Below are positions 9,006-18,096 of a stretch of 64,000 nucleotides of DNA, in pieces. Each line of letters opens with the position of its first letter. Position 1 is the stretch's first letter. The stretch is taken from contig CAYLMA010000007.1 of NCBI GenBank assembly GCA_964384915.1, positions 62,001-126,000 of the forward strand, read 5' to 3'. Made by a program: the position numbers and the translations under genes. Source of the stretch: Sulfurimicrobium sp964384915. GTDB lineage: Bacteria > Pseudomonadota > Gammaproteobacteria > Burkholderiales > Sulfuricellaceae. The notes under the pieces were generated by a model. The model worked only from the letters and a program-made list of their open reading frames with translations, had not been told where the DNA came from and made no database searches.

Positions 9006-10346
9006 TCACTTGCCGATACAGAAACGGCCAAATATTTCTCCTAACAAATCGTCGGCGCCGAACTCTCCGGTAATGCTGCTCAACGCATTCTGAGCCAGCT
9101 TTAGCTCTTCAGCGAAAAATTCCAATTGACGCCAGTTTTCAGCTGCATTTTCCAGACAGGCGCTTGCCTGGCCCAACGCCCGCATATGCCGTTCTCGCGC
9201 CATAAAAGCGCCCTCGCCAGTTTGCTCCCAGCCTGCCATCTGTAAGAGGGTTTGTCGCAGAAAATCCAGTCCAGCTCCACTTTTTGCGGAAATATAAATG
9301 CGGGTTAAATCACCATCCCGATCAATCCCTGCTTTTCGTGGAAGCAGGTCGATTTTGTTGAATATTTGAACCACCGGAAGCTTGGCCGGCAGGCTTGCGA
9401 GGATAGCCTCATCCTGTGGCGTAACGGCTTCCCGGCTATCGAGCAAGAGCAACGCCAGGGAGGCCTTTTCAACGGCTGCCCACGTGCGAGCGATGCCAAT
9501 CTGTTCTACCTCGCAGGAAGTTTCGCGCAGCCCGGCCGTATCGATGATGTGGAACGGGACGCCCTGAATTTCGATTTCTTCACGAACCGTGTCACGGGTG
9601 GTTCCCGCTATGGCGGTAACAATGGCAACATCATCTCCGGCAAGCTGATTAAGCAGGCTGGATTTGCCTACATTGGGCTGCCCCACCAGCACCACATGAA
9701 CGCCTTCGCGAAGCAGGCTGCCCTGTTTGGCTTTGGCAAGCAGACGCTGTAGTTGCACCCGAATTTGAGCTAATTTCCCAAGAGCGTCCGCCGCCTCGAG
9801 GAAATCAATATCTTCATCGGGGAAATCGATACAGGCCTCCACCAGCATTCGCAGGTCGATCAGGCGAGCCACGACCTCGTGCACGGCACGGGAAAACTCT
9901 CCCCGGAGCGAACGTACTGCGCTTTTGGCGGCTTCTTCGCTGGCTGCATCAATCAGGTCAGCAACACTCTCGGCCTGGGCAAGATCGAGTTTATCGTTGA
10001 GAAAGGCTCGTTTGGTGAACTCTCCCGGTTCCGCCAGGCGGGCGCCCAGCCCAAGGCTGCGCTTTAAAAGACGTTGCATCACGGCGTTTCCGCCATGGCC
10101 CTGTAATTCCAGTACGTCTTCTCCGGTGAAAGAATGAGGCGCTGGGAAATACAGTGCAATTCCCTGATCGATGACCGAACCATCGTGGTCGAGGAAATCA
10201 CTCAGACATGCATTCCTCGGGCGAGGTATTTTTCCCAGCAGTGCCCGAGCATACTCTTCAAGTCCATGTCCGGATATGCGGACCACGCCGATGCCGCCAC
10301 GCCCAAGGGCTGTGGCGACAGCGGCGATGGTGTCAGTTTTTGCCAT
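9006..10346 (-). CDS. mnmE: tRNA modification GTPase MnmE
   Basis: 446 residues with the chosen start MAKTDTIAAVATALGRGG. A longer frame begins at 10403, but the first 19 codons lie inside yidC and do not resemble the family, whereas an AAAGGG ribosome site precedes the ATG at 10346. MnmE partners with MnmG in wobble-uridine modification. Domains: N-terminal folate-binding domain, helical domain split around a G domain with GQPNVGKSSL, DTAG and NKID motifs, and the invariant C-terminal FCIGK carrying the catalytic Cys. It overlaps the 3' end of yidC by 14 bases. Confidence 0.96.
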   Translation of the reverse strand: MAKTDTIAAVATALGRGGIGVVRISGHGLEEYARALLGKIPRPRNACLSDFLDHDGSVIDQGIALYFPAPHSFTGEDVLELQGHGGNAVMQRLLKRSLGLGARLAEPGEFTKRAFLNDKLDLAQAESVADLIDAASEEAAKSAVRSLRGEFSRAVHEVVARLIDLRMLVEACIDFPDEDIDFLEAADALGKLAQIRVQLQRLLAKAKQGSLLREGVHVVLVGQPNVGKSSLLNQLAGDDVAIVTAIAGTTRDTVREEIEIQGVPFHIIDTAGLRETSCEVEQIGIARTWAAVEKASLALLLLDSREAVTPQDEAILASLPAKLPVVQIFNKIDLLPRKAGIDRDGDLTRIYISAKSGAGLDFLRQTLLQMAGWEQTGEGAFMARERHMRALGQASACLENAAENWRQLEFFAEELKLAQNALSSITGEFGADDLLGEIFGRFCIGK

Positions 10347-11985
10347 GCCCTTTCGCGGCATGCATCTGCTCCATGCTGCGGGTAATCTGCCATTGTTGAG
10401 CAATCGATAAAACGTTGTTCACAACCCAGTAAAGCACTAAACCGGCAGGGAAGAAGAAGAAGAATATACTGAACACAAAAGGCATGACCATCATCACCTT
10501 GGCCTGAATCGGATCCGGCGGAGTAGGATTAAGCTTGGTCTGGATGATCATTGTGATACCCATAATGATGGGCAGCACATAGTATGGATCAGCCGCAGAC
10601 AAGTCTTGTATCCACAGGGCAAACGGCGCATGGCGCATTTCCACGCTAGCCAGCAATACCCAGTAAAGGGCGATGAATACGGGTATTTGCACCACCACTG
10701 GAAGACAGCCCCCGAGTGGATTCACCTTCTCAGTCTTATACAGATCCATCATAGCCTGATGCAGGCGCTGGCGATCGTCTCCATAGTGTTCTTTGAGTTT
10801 CTGCAACTTCGGCCCCAACACCCTCATGTGAGCCATGGAACGATAACTTTTTGCTGCCAGCGGATAAAATGCCAACTTGATCAGTACAGTGAGCAGAATG
10901 ATGGCCACGCCCCAATTGTTCACCATGCCCTGAATTTTGGACAGCACCCAAAACAAAGGAGCGGCAATGATGGTCAGCAAACCATAATCAACGGTCAAAT
11001 CCAGGCCCGGAGCCAGTTTGCTCAAGTTCTCCTGTTCCTGCGGTCCCGCATATAGCGGCACTGAAATCATTCCGCTTGCTCCAGGCGCGATTGAACCAAC
11101 AGGTAGGATTACGCCCGCTGCATAAAGTTTGTCGCCCATAGATTTAGTGTAAAACTCGCGCGCCGTGCCGTTCTTGGGGAGCCATGCGGAAAGAAAATAA
11201 TGCTGCAGCATGGCAACCCAGCCATCATTGCTCTGTTTTTGGTGCGTGGTTTTGTTCTTTTCGATGTCTGAAAAGCTTACCTTTTGGAATTTTTGCAGTT
11301 CAGTGTAAATGGCGGGGCCTGCATACGTGCTGATGAACATTGAATCCCCCTTGGATGCGGAGTCATCGCGTACTAGCTGGTAGTAGGCATGCGGGCTGAT
11401 CGCACTGTCACTGCCGTTCCGGATTTGATATTCGACATCTACCACATAACTATCACGATGGAAGGTGAAGACTTTATCCACCTGCACGCCGGCAGAGGCT
11501 GGTGCGCTGAGTTTTACCTTCAGGTCCGATGCGCCTGATGCCAGAGAAAATTCTGAACCCTGAACCGTAAACAAGGTTTTATGCGTTGGTAAAATATTGC
11601 CGATCAAACCGGATTGAGCAATGTAGGTATTCGGTTTTTGCTCTGTAAAGAGCACGAAATTCTTGCTCTTATCCGCATCATCGCGGTGCTTGGTAAGTTC
11701 AAGGCGACGGATATCCCCGCCCACCGTATCAATTTCCACATACAACGCATCGGTATGAACCCTGATCCGCTCTCCCTTCGGTAGTTGCTGCGCTATGTCC
11801 ATTACAGCAGCATGGGGCAGGGCTGGTGTGTTTGCGCTCGGTACCGGTACGCCAGTCTGTGTTGATGCAACAGTCGCTTGCTCAGTTTGAACAGGTTGTG
11901 GATGCTGATCCTTCTGCCACGCATCCCATAACATCAGGACCGAGAAGGAAAACACGACGAACATTATAAGTCTTTGAGTATCCAT
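10333..11985 (-). CDS. yidC: Membrane protein insertase YidC
   Basis: 550 residues. Inserts inner-membrane proteins alone or with Sec, including F0 subunits. An N-terminal transmembrane segment (about 5-20) is followed by a large periplasmic beta domain (about 60-340) and a C-terminal five-helix core with the family motif NPLGGCLPVVVQIPVFIALYW (split by eye near residues 430-450). The gene is 7 bases after yidD in the rpmH-rnpA-yidD-yidC-mnmE order that is conserved near origins. Confidence 0.97.
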   Translation of the reverse strand: MDTQRLIMFVVFSFSVLMLWDAWQKDQHPQPVQTEQATVASTQTGVPVPSANTPALPHAAVMDIAQQLPKGERIRVHTDALYVEIDTVGGDIRRLELTKHRDDADKSKNFVLFTEQKPNTYIAQSGLIGNILPTHKTLFTVQGSEFSLASGASDLKVKLSAPASAGVQVDKVFTFHRDSYVVDVEYQIRNGSDSAISPHAYYQLVRDDSASKGDSMFISTYAGPAIYTELQKFQKVSFSDIEKNKTTHQKQSNDGWVAMLQHYFLSAWLPKNGTAREFYTKSMGDKLYAAGVILPVGSIAPGASGMISVPLYAGPQEQENLSKLAPGLDLTVDYGLLTIIAAPLFWVLSKIQGMVNNWGVAIILLTVLIKLAFYPLAAKSYRSMAHMRVLGPKLQKLKEHYGDDRQRLHQAMMDLYKTEKVNPLGGCLPVVVQIPVFIALYWVLLASVEMRHAPFALWIQDLSAADPYYVLPIIMGITMIIQTKLNPTPPDPIQAKVMMVMPFVFSIFFFFFPAGLVLYWVVNNVLSIAQQWQITRSMEQMHAAKGHGKN

Positions 11986-11992
11986 GGATTAC

Positions 11993-12202
11993 CTAAGGTA
12001 AAGGATCATAGCCACCATCATGCCAGGGGTGGCAGCGGCCAATACGTTTTACACCCAACCAGCCCCCTTTGAGAGGGCCATATTTTTTCACAGCTTGCTC
12101 CGCATATTCTGAGCAGGTAGGTGTATATCGACATGAGGGCCCGAGCATTGGGCTAATCAAGTATTGGTAAGCTTTAATCAGAAAGAGCAGAATTCTGGTC
12201 AT
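11993..12202 (-). CDS. yidD: Membrane protein insertion efficiency factor YidD
   Basis: 69 residues. A small, probably amphipathic membrane-associated protein that aids YidC-dependent insertion. Family signature residues are visible: YQYLISPMLGPSCRYTPTCS with conserved cysteines and the C-terminal RCHPWHDGGYDP. Its start overlaps the rnpA stop by four bases, and yidC follows after 7 bases. Confidence 0.96.
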   Translation of the reverse strand: MTRILLFLIKAYQYLISPMLGPSCRYTPTCSEYAEQAVKKYGPLKGGWLGVKRIGRCHPWHDGGYDPLP

Positions 12203-12576
12203 GAAACTTCTTGCTCGTCGGCAGGCATAAACTTCTGTCGCACTCGATTCAATAGTTCCCGCAATTCCCGAGCTATCACGGCATACTCAGCGGCAGAAAA
12301 ACTTTTTCGTATGCGAATTACCATGTCCAAACCGGAAAGCTGATGTTGCTGCAAGCGGAATATTTCACGAGACACCCTTTTGGTATAGTTCCGCGCATGT
12401 GCCAGACGCACCGTTTTTTTACTGACGATGACAGCCAAGCGAGCAAATTGCTTCGCTCCGGGTTTTGCCAACACTTGATAATGTTCACTGGAAACCCGGC
12501 TGTTGAAACTAAAAACGGATGAAATTTCATCCGTTTTTACTAAATGCTTGGCCTTAGAAAAGCCAAAGCCTTCCAC
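12199..12576 (-). CDS. rnpA: Ribonuclease P protein component
   Basis: 125 residues, basic. RnpA is the protein cofactor of the RNase P ribozyme that trims tRNA 5' ends. The RNR motif region reads LAHARNYTKRVSREIFR, a family hallmark with the usual second N of NRxKR altered. The start is a GTG at 12576 giving VEGFGFSKAKHLVKT; it follows rpmH after 17 bases, consistent with the usual rpmH-rnpA operon. Confidence 0.95.
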   Translation of the reverse strand: MEGFGFSKAKHLVKTDEISSVFSFNSRVSSEHYQVLAKPGAKQFARLAVIVSKKTVRLAHARNYTKRVSREIFRLQQHQLSGLDMVIRIRKSFSAAEYAVIARELRELLNRVRQKFMPADEQEVS

Positions 12577-12593
12577 CGCATCGTAGGCCAGGT

Positions 12594-12728
12594 TCAGACA
12601 GCCAGACGTGCCCTGCCACTGGCGCGGCGAGCATTGATAATAGCGCGGCCCGCGGGTGTCTTCATCCGGGCGCGAAAACCGTGTGTGCGCTTGCGCTTGA
12701 CCACTGATGGTTGATAGGTGCGTTTCAT
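12594..12728 (-). CDS. rpmH: 50S ribosomal protein L34
   Basis: 44 residues, MKRTYQPSVVKRKRTHGF followed by a short Arg/Ala-rich tail ending GRARLAV. This is the complete L34 sequence pattern, with the family signature TYQPS and HGFRARM. It is too short for usual ORF cut-offs. A good Shine-Dalgarno (GAGGAATAATC before ATG) is present. It is the first gene of the minus-strand cluster facing away from dnaA. Confidence 0.98.
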   Translation of the reverse strand: MKRTYQPSVVKRKRTHGFRARMKTPAGRAIINARRASGRARLAV

Positions 12729-12767
12729 GATTATTCCTCGTTGCTTTACACAGACTGTGAACCCGTA

Positions 12768-12797
12768 ATTAGACTACTTTCAACGGGCACCTGTCAA
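12768..12797 (-). promoter_or_regulatory. Candidate sigma-70 promoter of rpmH
   Basis: On the minus strand a consensus -35 TTGACA (12797-12792) and TCTAAT (12773-12768) are 18 bases apart. The predicted start near 12761 gives a leader of about 33 bases. The promoter diverges from that of dnaA within the same 170-base interval. Confidence 0.6.
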
Positions 12798-12817
12798 CCA
12801 TAATTAATCTTTCAGCC

Positions 12818-12848
12818 TGTGGATAAGTCACTTCAATCAGACTACAAT
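12818..12848 (+). promoter_or_regulatory. Perfect DnaA box overlapping a candidate dnaA promoter
   Basis: TGTGGATAA at 12818-12826 is the exact complement of the consensus DnaA box TTATCCACA. A weak -35 TGGATA (12820-12825), lying inside that box, is followed 17 bases later by TACAAT (12843-12848), which would start transcription about 45 bases before dnaA. The overlap would let DnaA repress its own gene, a known theme in E. coli. The promoter call is inference; the box is read directly. Confidence 0.65.
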
Positions 12849-12898
12849 GAGCCGCATCAAATTTGTTTTAATCTTCTGTACCGTACCTTAGGCAATCA

Positions 12899-14242
12899 AT
12901 GGAAACTTTCTGGCAAGCTTGTTTGAGCCGTTTCGAACAAGAGCTTACCCCGCAACAATTCAATAACTGGATCAAACCGCTGCGCTTTGAAGGCGGAACA
13001 GATGTCTTCCGTATCGTAGCGCCCAACCGTTTTATTCTGCAGTGGGTACGCGACAAGTTTCTAAGCCGTTTCGAGCAGATAGGGCAAGATCATTTTGACC
13101 ATCCTGTGCAGTTTTCCCTTGCCGTTGCCGAAAATACGGAAAGCAAGGAAAAGAAACCGTCCTCCCTTGCTCCGGCCTCAAAAGAAGCCTCTGTTCCGGT
13201 GGTTCGGCAAGGCCGTAACGAAAAATCCGGCCTCAATTCTTCGTTCACGTTTTCAAATTTTGTTACAGGTAAGGCCAATCAACTGGCACGAGCCGCGGCC
13301 ATTCAGGTTGCCGAAAACCCTGGCACTGCATACAACCCCTTATTCATTTATGGTGGCGTCGGCTTGGGTAAAACTCACCTCATACAAGCCATTGGCAACT
13401 ATATCCAGGAACAGAACAGCAACGCAAAAATTAGCTATCTCCACGCGGAGCGTTATGTTTCTGATGTCGTAAGAGCCTACCAGCACAAGGCGTTTGACGA
13501 TTTCAAGCGCTATTACCATTCTCTTGATCTGCTATTGATCGACGATATACAATTTTTTAGCGGCAAGGCGCGAACTCAGGAAGAGTTTTTCTACGCATTC
13601 AACGCTCTGATTGAGAGCAAGAAACAGGTTATCATTACCTGCGACACCTATCCCAAACAGATATCTGGCATGGAAGATCGATTAATTTCCCGCTTTGGCT
13701 GGGGGTTAACTGTCGCCATTGAACCACCCGAACTGGAAATGCGCGTTGCAATTCTTATAAAAAAAGCAGAGGCAGAAAACCTGGATCTGGAAAGTGATGT
13801 TGCTTTTTTTATAGCCAAGCATATCCGCTCGAATGTGCGTGAATTAGAGGGTGCCCTTAAGAAAGTCATCGCTTACTCGCGTTTTACGGGTCTGAACATT
13901 AGCTTAGACCTAGCCAAAGAAGCATTAAAGGATCTACTGGCCGTTCAGAACAGACAGATTTCCATTGAAAACATTCAGAAAACTGTTGCTGATTATTACA
14001 AAATAAAAGTTGCTGAAATGTATTCCAAAAAACGAACCCGCAATGTTGCGCGGCCACGTCAAGTTGCGATGTCGCTGGCCAAGGAATTAACTCACCTCAG
14101 TTTCCCGGAAATTGGCGATGCTTTTGGAGGCAGGGATCACACTACCGTTATGCACGCTTGCCGTAAAATTGAAGAATTAAAAAACAGTGATCCTTCCATC
14201 ACTCGTGATATCAGTGTGTTATTACAGGTTTTGAGAAGCTGA
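12899..14242 (+). CDS. dnaA: Chromosomal replication initiator DnaA
   Basis: 447 residues. DnaA-ATP binds DnaA boxes and opens the origin. Domain I (1-80) starts METFWQACLSRFEQELTPQQF. A variable linker with many Lys, Ser and Ala (about 85-115) precedes the AAA+ domain with Walker A GGVGLGKT at 152-159 and Walker B LLLIDDIQF. The C-terminal DNA-binding domain has the signature GGRDHTTVMHACRKI. The AT-rich gap to dnaN is a candidate origin or part of one. Confidence 0.98.
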   Translation: METFWQACLSRFEQELTPQQFNNWIKPLRFEGGTDVFRIVAPNRFILQWVRDKFLSRFEQIGQDHFDHPVQFSLAVAENTESKEKKPSSLAPASKEASVPVVRQGRNEKSGLNSSFTFSNFVTGKANQLARAAAIQVAENPGTAYNPLFIYGGVGLGKTHLIQAIGNYIQEQNSNAKISYLHAERYVSDVVRAYQHKAFDDFKRYYHSLDLLLIDDIQFFSGKARTQEEFFYAFNALIESKKQVIITCDTYPKQISGMEDRLISRFGWGLTVAIEPPELEMRVAILIKKAEAENLDLESDVAFFIAKHIRSNVRELEGALKKVIAYSRFTGLNISLDLAKEALKDLLAVQNRQISIENIQKTVADYYKIKVAEMYSKKRTRNVARPRQVAMSLAKELTHLSFPEIGDAFGGRDHTTVMHACRKIEELKNSDPSITRDISVLLQVLRS

Positions 14243-14430
14243 ATAAGTTATGTATGAATTGGGGATAAAGCTGTTTATTTCCTAAATTGAAAAACTGTCC
14301 ACAAAGCACCCACAGCTCATCAAATCTTTTATACATAACTTAAAAAACACATAAACTACTGTAAATAAATAGTTATTTATGGTTATACAAAATTAAGGCT
14401 GCACTTATCTATTAGTATCAGGGTATATAT
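14243..14430. other. AT-rich dnaA-dnaN interval, candidate oriC/DUE
   Basis: This 188-base gap is markedly AT-rich, mostly A/T from about 14325 to 14400. It holds DnaA-box-like sequences: TGGGGATAA (14260-14268, complement one mismatch from TTATCCACA), TTATACATA (14329-14337) and TTATACAAA near 14380, each with two mismatches. A 12-base inverted repeat pairs TAAGTTATGTAT (14244-14255) with ATACATAACTTA (14331-14342). No gene is visible. Together with the box upstream of dnaA it fits a bipartite origin, which is inference. Confidence 0.5.
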
Positions 14431-15537
14431 ATGTTATTAATGAAAATCAATAAGGAAGAATTCCTCAAACCGTTGCAGTCTGTTGCTGGTATTGTTGAAA
14501 GACGCCATACGCTTCCAATCCTGTCCAATGTATTGATCCAGATAAGCGACGCAAATATTGCTTTTGTCGCTACCGACCTGGAAATTCAAATTACAGCTTT
14601 ACTATCCAATACCAGTGAAAAAGGGGATGCTTCCATTACTGTTTCTGCAAAGAAACTTCAGGATATCGTGAGAGCACTTCCTGAAAATGCGGAGATTTCC
14701 TTTGACGGTAAAGACAGCCGTCTGCAATTGAAAGCGGGTAAGAGCCAGTTCAACCTACAAACTTTACCTGCCGATGATTTTCCAAAACTGGCGCTATCGG
14801 ATGAGCTCGTTTCAGATATTTCCCTCTCCCAATCCATGCTTAAACATTTGTTTAATCAAGTCCAATATGCGATGGCGCAACAGGACATCCGCTATTACCT
14901 GAATGGATTGTTGATGGTTCTTGAGCCTGGGGCAGTTAAAGTCGTAGCTACTGACGGGCACAGGCTGAGCCTTGCCAGCATGGATGCTGAAAAAGTGAAC
15001 CAGGTAGCAGAGGCAATTCTTCCGCGCAAGACAGTTACGGAACTGATCAAATTATTGGGGGATACAGAAGAGGAAGTAAAAATACGCCTTGGAAAAAACC
15101 TAGTGACATTCACATTTGGAAATATCAACCTGGTTTCTAAAGTGATAGAGGGAAAATTCCCAGATTACAATAAAGTTATACCTTCGCTTTATGATAATCA
15201 TGTAGTACTGGATCGTTTGACCTTGCTCCATGCGATGCAACGCGCATCGATCCTCTCCAATGAAAAATTCCGCGGTGTTCGCATGGTTCTAACGCAGAAC
15301 AGCATGCGTGTCATTTGCAACAACACGGAACAGGAAGAAGCAGAAGAAGAATTGGAAATCAACTATTCCAACGAACCATTGGATATCGGGTTTAATGTCA
15401 CTTATCTGCTGGACGTACTTAACAACATTAATTCCAAGGATGTCGAATGCTCATTTGGTGATGCAAACAGCAGTTGCCTAATTTCCGTCCCAGGGGACGA
15501 TCGTTTTAAATATGTCGTTATGCCGATGCGCATTTAA
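14431..15537 (+). CDS. dnaN: DNA polymerase III beta clamp
   Basis: 368 residues, the usual length for the sliding clamp that tethers polymerases to DNA. Three repeated clamp domains are expected; the C-terminus ends YVVMPMRI, close to the universal VMPMRL. The start MLLMKINKEEFLKPL uses the ATG at 14431 because an AGGG sits 8 bases before it. The ATG three codons later (MKINKEE) is the commoner family start and cannot be excluded. Confidence 0.97.
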   Translation: MLLMKINKEEFLKPLQSVAGIVERRHTLPILSNVLIQISDANIAFVATDLEIQITALLSNTSEKGDASITVSAKKLQDIVRALPENAEISFDGKDSRLQLKAGKSQFNLQTLPADDFPKLALSDELVSDISLSQSMLKHLFNQVQYAMAQQDIRYYLNGLLMVLEPGAVKVVATDGHRLSLASMDAEKVNQVAEAILPRKTVTELIKLLGDTEEEVKIRLGKNLVTFTFGNINLVSKVIEGKFPDYNKVIPSLYDNHVVLDRLTLLHAMQRASILSNEKFRGVRMVLTQNSMRVICNNTEQEEAEEELEINYSNEPLDIGFNVTYLLDVLNNINSKDVECSFGDANSSCLISVPGDDRFKYVVMPMRI

Positions 15538-15568
15538 ATTTAGCACACAGAAATGCAATAAATATTCT

Positions 15569-15584
15569 GGTTCCACGTGGAACC
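15569..15584. promoter_or_regulatory. parS-like perfect 16-base palindrome between dnaN and gyrB
   Basis: GGTTCCACGTGGAACC is a perfect 16-base palindrome. The core GTTCCACGTGGAAC is the variant of parS described for Pseudomonas, differing symmetrically from GTTTCACGTGAAAC at one position per arm. It lies in the 59-base gap between dnaN and gyrB, about 1.2 kb from the AT-rich interval. Confidence 0.85.
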
Positions 15585-15596
15585 TTAGGGAAAAGA

Positions 15597-17987
15597 ATGA
15601 GCGAATATAATTCCGACAGCATCAAGATTCTTAAAGGCCTGGATGCTGTTCGTAAGCGTCCTGGTATGTATATTGGCGATACCAGTGATGGTACTGGCTT
15701 ACACCACATGGTTTTTGAAGTGGTTGACAATGCCATCGACGAAGCGCTAGCTAATTACTGCGACGATATTCAGATCATCATTCATGCAGATAGCTCGATC
15801 AGTGTTGTAGATAATGGACGTGGCATCCCCACCAGTATCAAGGAAGACGACGAATTCAAACGTTCCGCGGCAGAAATTGTAATGACAGAATTACATGCCG
15901 GTGGAAAATTCGATGCCAATTCCTACAAGGTTTCGGGCGGCTTGCATGGCGTAGGCGTGTCTGTGGTCAACGCGCTTTCGGAGTGGTTAAAACTCAGAAT
16001 ATGGCGAAATGGAAAAGTCCATCAAATGGAATTCCGCCATGGCGTAGCAGTCAGTCCATTGAAGGAAACGGGCGAAACAGAAAGACGCGGCACGGAGGTT
16101 CATTTCATGCCAAGTTTAGAGACATTTGGAAAGATAGAATTTCACTACGAAATCCTTGCCAAGCGTTTACGTGAACTCTCATTCCTGAATAATGGCGTAA
16201 AAATCGAGTTGATCGACCAGCGTGACGGGAGAAGCGAGAATTTTGCTTTTAGCGGAGGTGCTAAAGGATTTGTAGAATATATAAACCGCACCAAATCGGT
16301 ACTGCACCCCAAGGTTTTCTATGCCATAGGCGAAAAAGACGGTGTGACTGTCGAAGTTGCCATGCAATGGAATGATACTTATGTCGAATCTGTTCAGTGC
16401 TTTACCAACAATATCCCGCAGCGGGATGGTGGAACCCATTTGACGGGATTGCGTTCGGCACTTACTCGAACCCTGAATAATTACATCGAACAGAATGAAA
16501 TTGGGAAAAAAGCCAAGGTAGATACCTCTGGTGATGATATGCGGGAAGGACTTACTTGCGTATTGTCTGTGAAAGTATTTGAACCGAAGTTTTCGTCCCA
16601 AACTAAAGACAAACTGGTGTCAAGTGAAGTTCAGCCTGTGGTGCAGGAAATTGTTTCCGCAAAACTGTCTGAATACCTGCTAGAAAACCCTAGTGAAGCA
16701 AAAATTATTACCGGCAAGATCGTCGAAGCCGCTAGAGCCCGCGAAGCTGCTCGTAAAGCGCGGGATATGACGCGCAGAAAAGGTGTGCTGGACAGTATGG
16801 GGTTGCCAGGAAAGCTGGCCGATTGCCAGGAAAAGGATCCTTCCCAATCTGAACTCTACCTTGTTGAGGGTGATTCTGCGGGCGGATCCGCGAAACAGGG
16901 GCGTGATCGTAAATTCCAAGCTATTCTTCCGCTCAAGGGAAAAATTCTGAACGTGGAAAGGGCTCGCTTTGATCGTCTCATTTCATCTCAGGAAATTGCA
17001 ACCCTAATTACGGCACTTGGAACCAGCATCGGTAAAGATGAATACAATCCGGACAAGCTTCGATACCACCGTATTATCATCATGACTGACGCGGATGTGG
17101 ATGGCTCCCATATACGCACCCTGCTGCTGACATTCTTTTACCGTCAGATGCCAGAACTGGTTGAGCGCGGACATATTTATATCGCGCAGCCACCGCTTTA
17201 CAAGGTCAAGCACGGAAAACAGGAGCGTTACCTCAAGGATGAACACGAGTTAAAGCAGTACCTGCTGCAAAAAGCGATGGACGATGCACAGCTTGTTACA
17301 GAAGCTGGGAAAGAACCGCTGAGCAAAGATGGTTTTGAGGAAATTGCCAAGGAATACCTCCTTGCTGAAGCCGTAATAGAACGTCTGTCCAGAGTGATTG
17401 ATCGTGAAGCTTTACAAGCACTGCTCAAAAATATCGTTCTTGATCTTTCAACGGCTGGGCTGGCGGCGACAAGTGCGCATTTGTTGTCCGAACTTTTGCC
17501 AAGAACCGAATACCAAGTATCCAGCCAGTTTGATGAGCGCACGGAAAGCTTCAGAATTGTTGTAAAGAAGCAAGTACATGGAAATACACTGCTTAGCCAG
17601 ATTGACCAGAATTTTGTCGAAGGTGGGGATTATGCTCAATTACGAAGAACGGGCTTGGTCTTGAATGGATTGTTCGGAAAGGGCGCGTTTGTCCAGAGAG
17701 GAGAACAAAAGCAGGCTATTACCGAGTTCAAGCAGGCGCTAGATTGGCTATTGAACCAGGTTAAGCAGGGCTTGGCGATTCAGCGTTACAAAGGCCTGGG
17801 AGAAATGAACCCAGAGCAATTGTGGGAAACAACCATGGACCCAAGTGTTCGACGTCTGCTGAAAGTTCAGATTGAAGATGCCATTGGTGCAGACGAGATT
17901 TTTACCACCTTGATGGGCGATCAGGTAGAACCTAGACGCGCATTCATAGAGAGCAATGCGCTGATAGCGAGAAATATAGATGTCTAG
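15597..17987 (+). CDS. gyrB: DNA gyrase subunit B
   Basis: 796 residues, close to the 804 of E. coli. GyrB is the ATPase and TOPRIM subunit that introduces negative supercoils with GyrA. The ATPase domain begins SIKILKGLDAVRKRPGMYIG; the TOPRIM sequence LVEGDSAGGSAKQGRDR is at about residue 422, and the acidic DADVDGSH metal site follows. The C-terminal tail QRYKGLGEMNPEQLWETTMD is present. It is followed by a clear intrinsic terminator. Confidence 0.98.
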   Translation: MSEYNSDSIKILKGLDAVRKRPGMYIGDTSDGTGLHHMVFEVVDNAIDEALANYCDDIQIIIHADSSISVVDNGRGIPTSIKEDDEFKRSAAEIVMTELHAGGKFDANSYKVSGGLHGVGVSVVNALSEWLKLRIWRNGKVHQMEFRHGVAVSPLKETGETERRGTEVHFMPSLETFGKIEFHYEILAKRLRELSFLNNGVKIELIDQRDGRSENFAFSGGAKGFVEYINRTKSVLHPKVFYAIGEKDGVTVEVAMQWNDTYVESVQCFTNNIPQRDGGTHLTGLRSALTRTLNNYIEQNEIGKKAKVDTSGDDMREGLTCVLSVKVFEPKFSSQTKDKLVSSEVQPVVQEIVSAKLSEYLLENPSEAKIITGKIVEAARAREAARKARDMTRRKGVLDSMGLPGKLADCQEKDPSQSELYLVEGDSAGGSAKQGRDRKFQAILPLKGKILNVERARFDRLISSQEIATLITALGTSIGKDEYNPDKLRYHRIIIMTDADVDGSHIRTLLLTFFYRQMPELVERGHIYIAQPPLYKVKHGKQERYLKDEHELKQYLLQKAMDDAQLVTEAGKEPLSKDGFEEIAKEYLLAEAVIERLSRVIDREALQALLKNIVLDLSTAGLAATSAHLLSELLPRTEYQVSSQFDERTESFRIVVKKQVHGNTLLSQIDQNFVEGGDYAQLRRTGLVLNGLFGKGAFVQRGEQKQAITEFKQALDWLLNQVKQGLAIQRYKGLGEMNPEQLWETTMDPSVRRLLKVQIEDAIGADEIFTTLMGDQVEPRRAFIESNALIARNIDV

Positions 17988-18039
17988 CTGATTGTGTGTA
18001 GCAGGGTAAAAGAAAGGCCCCGTTAAGAGCCCAACTGCG

Positions 18040-18075
18040 ACAAAGCCTCCAGGATTTGGAGGCTTTGTTGTTTCT
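18040..18075 (+). terminator. Rho-independent terminator after gyrB
   Basis: ACAAAGCCTCCA (18040-18051) and TGGAGGCTTTGT (18057-18068) form a perfect 12-base-pair stem with a five-base loop, followed by TGTTT. It lies 53 bases after the gyrB stop and would end the dnaA-dnaN-gyrB side transcript. Confidence 0.85.
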
Positions 18076-18096
18076 GGTTTGATGTTTGATGATGCC

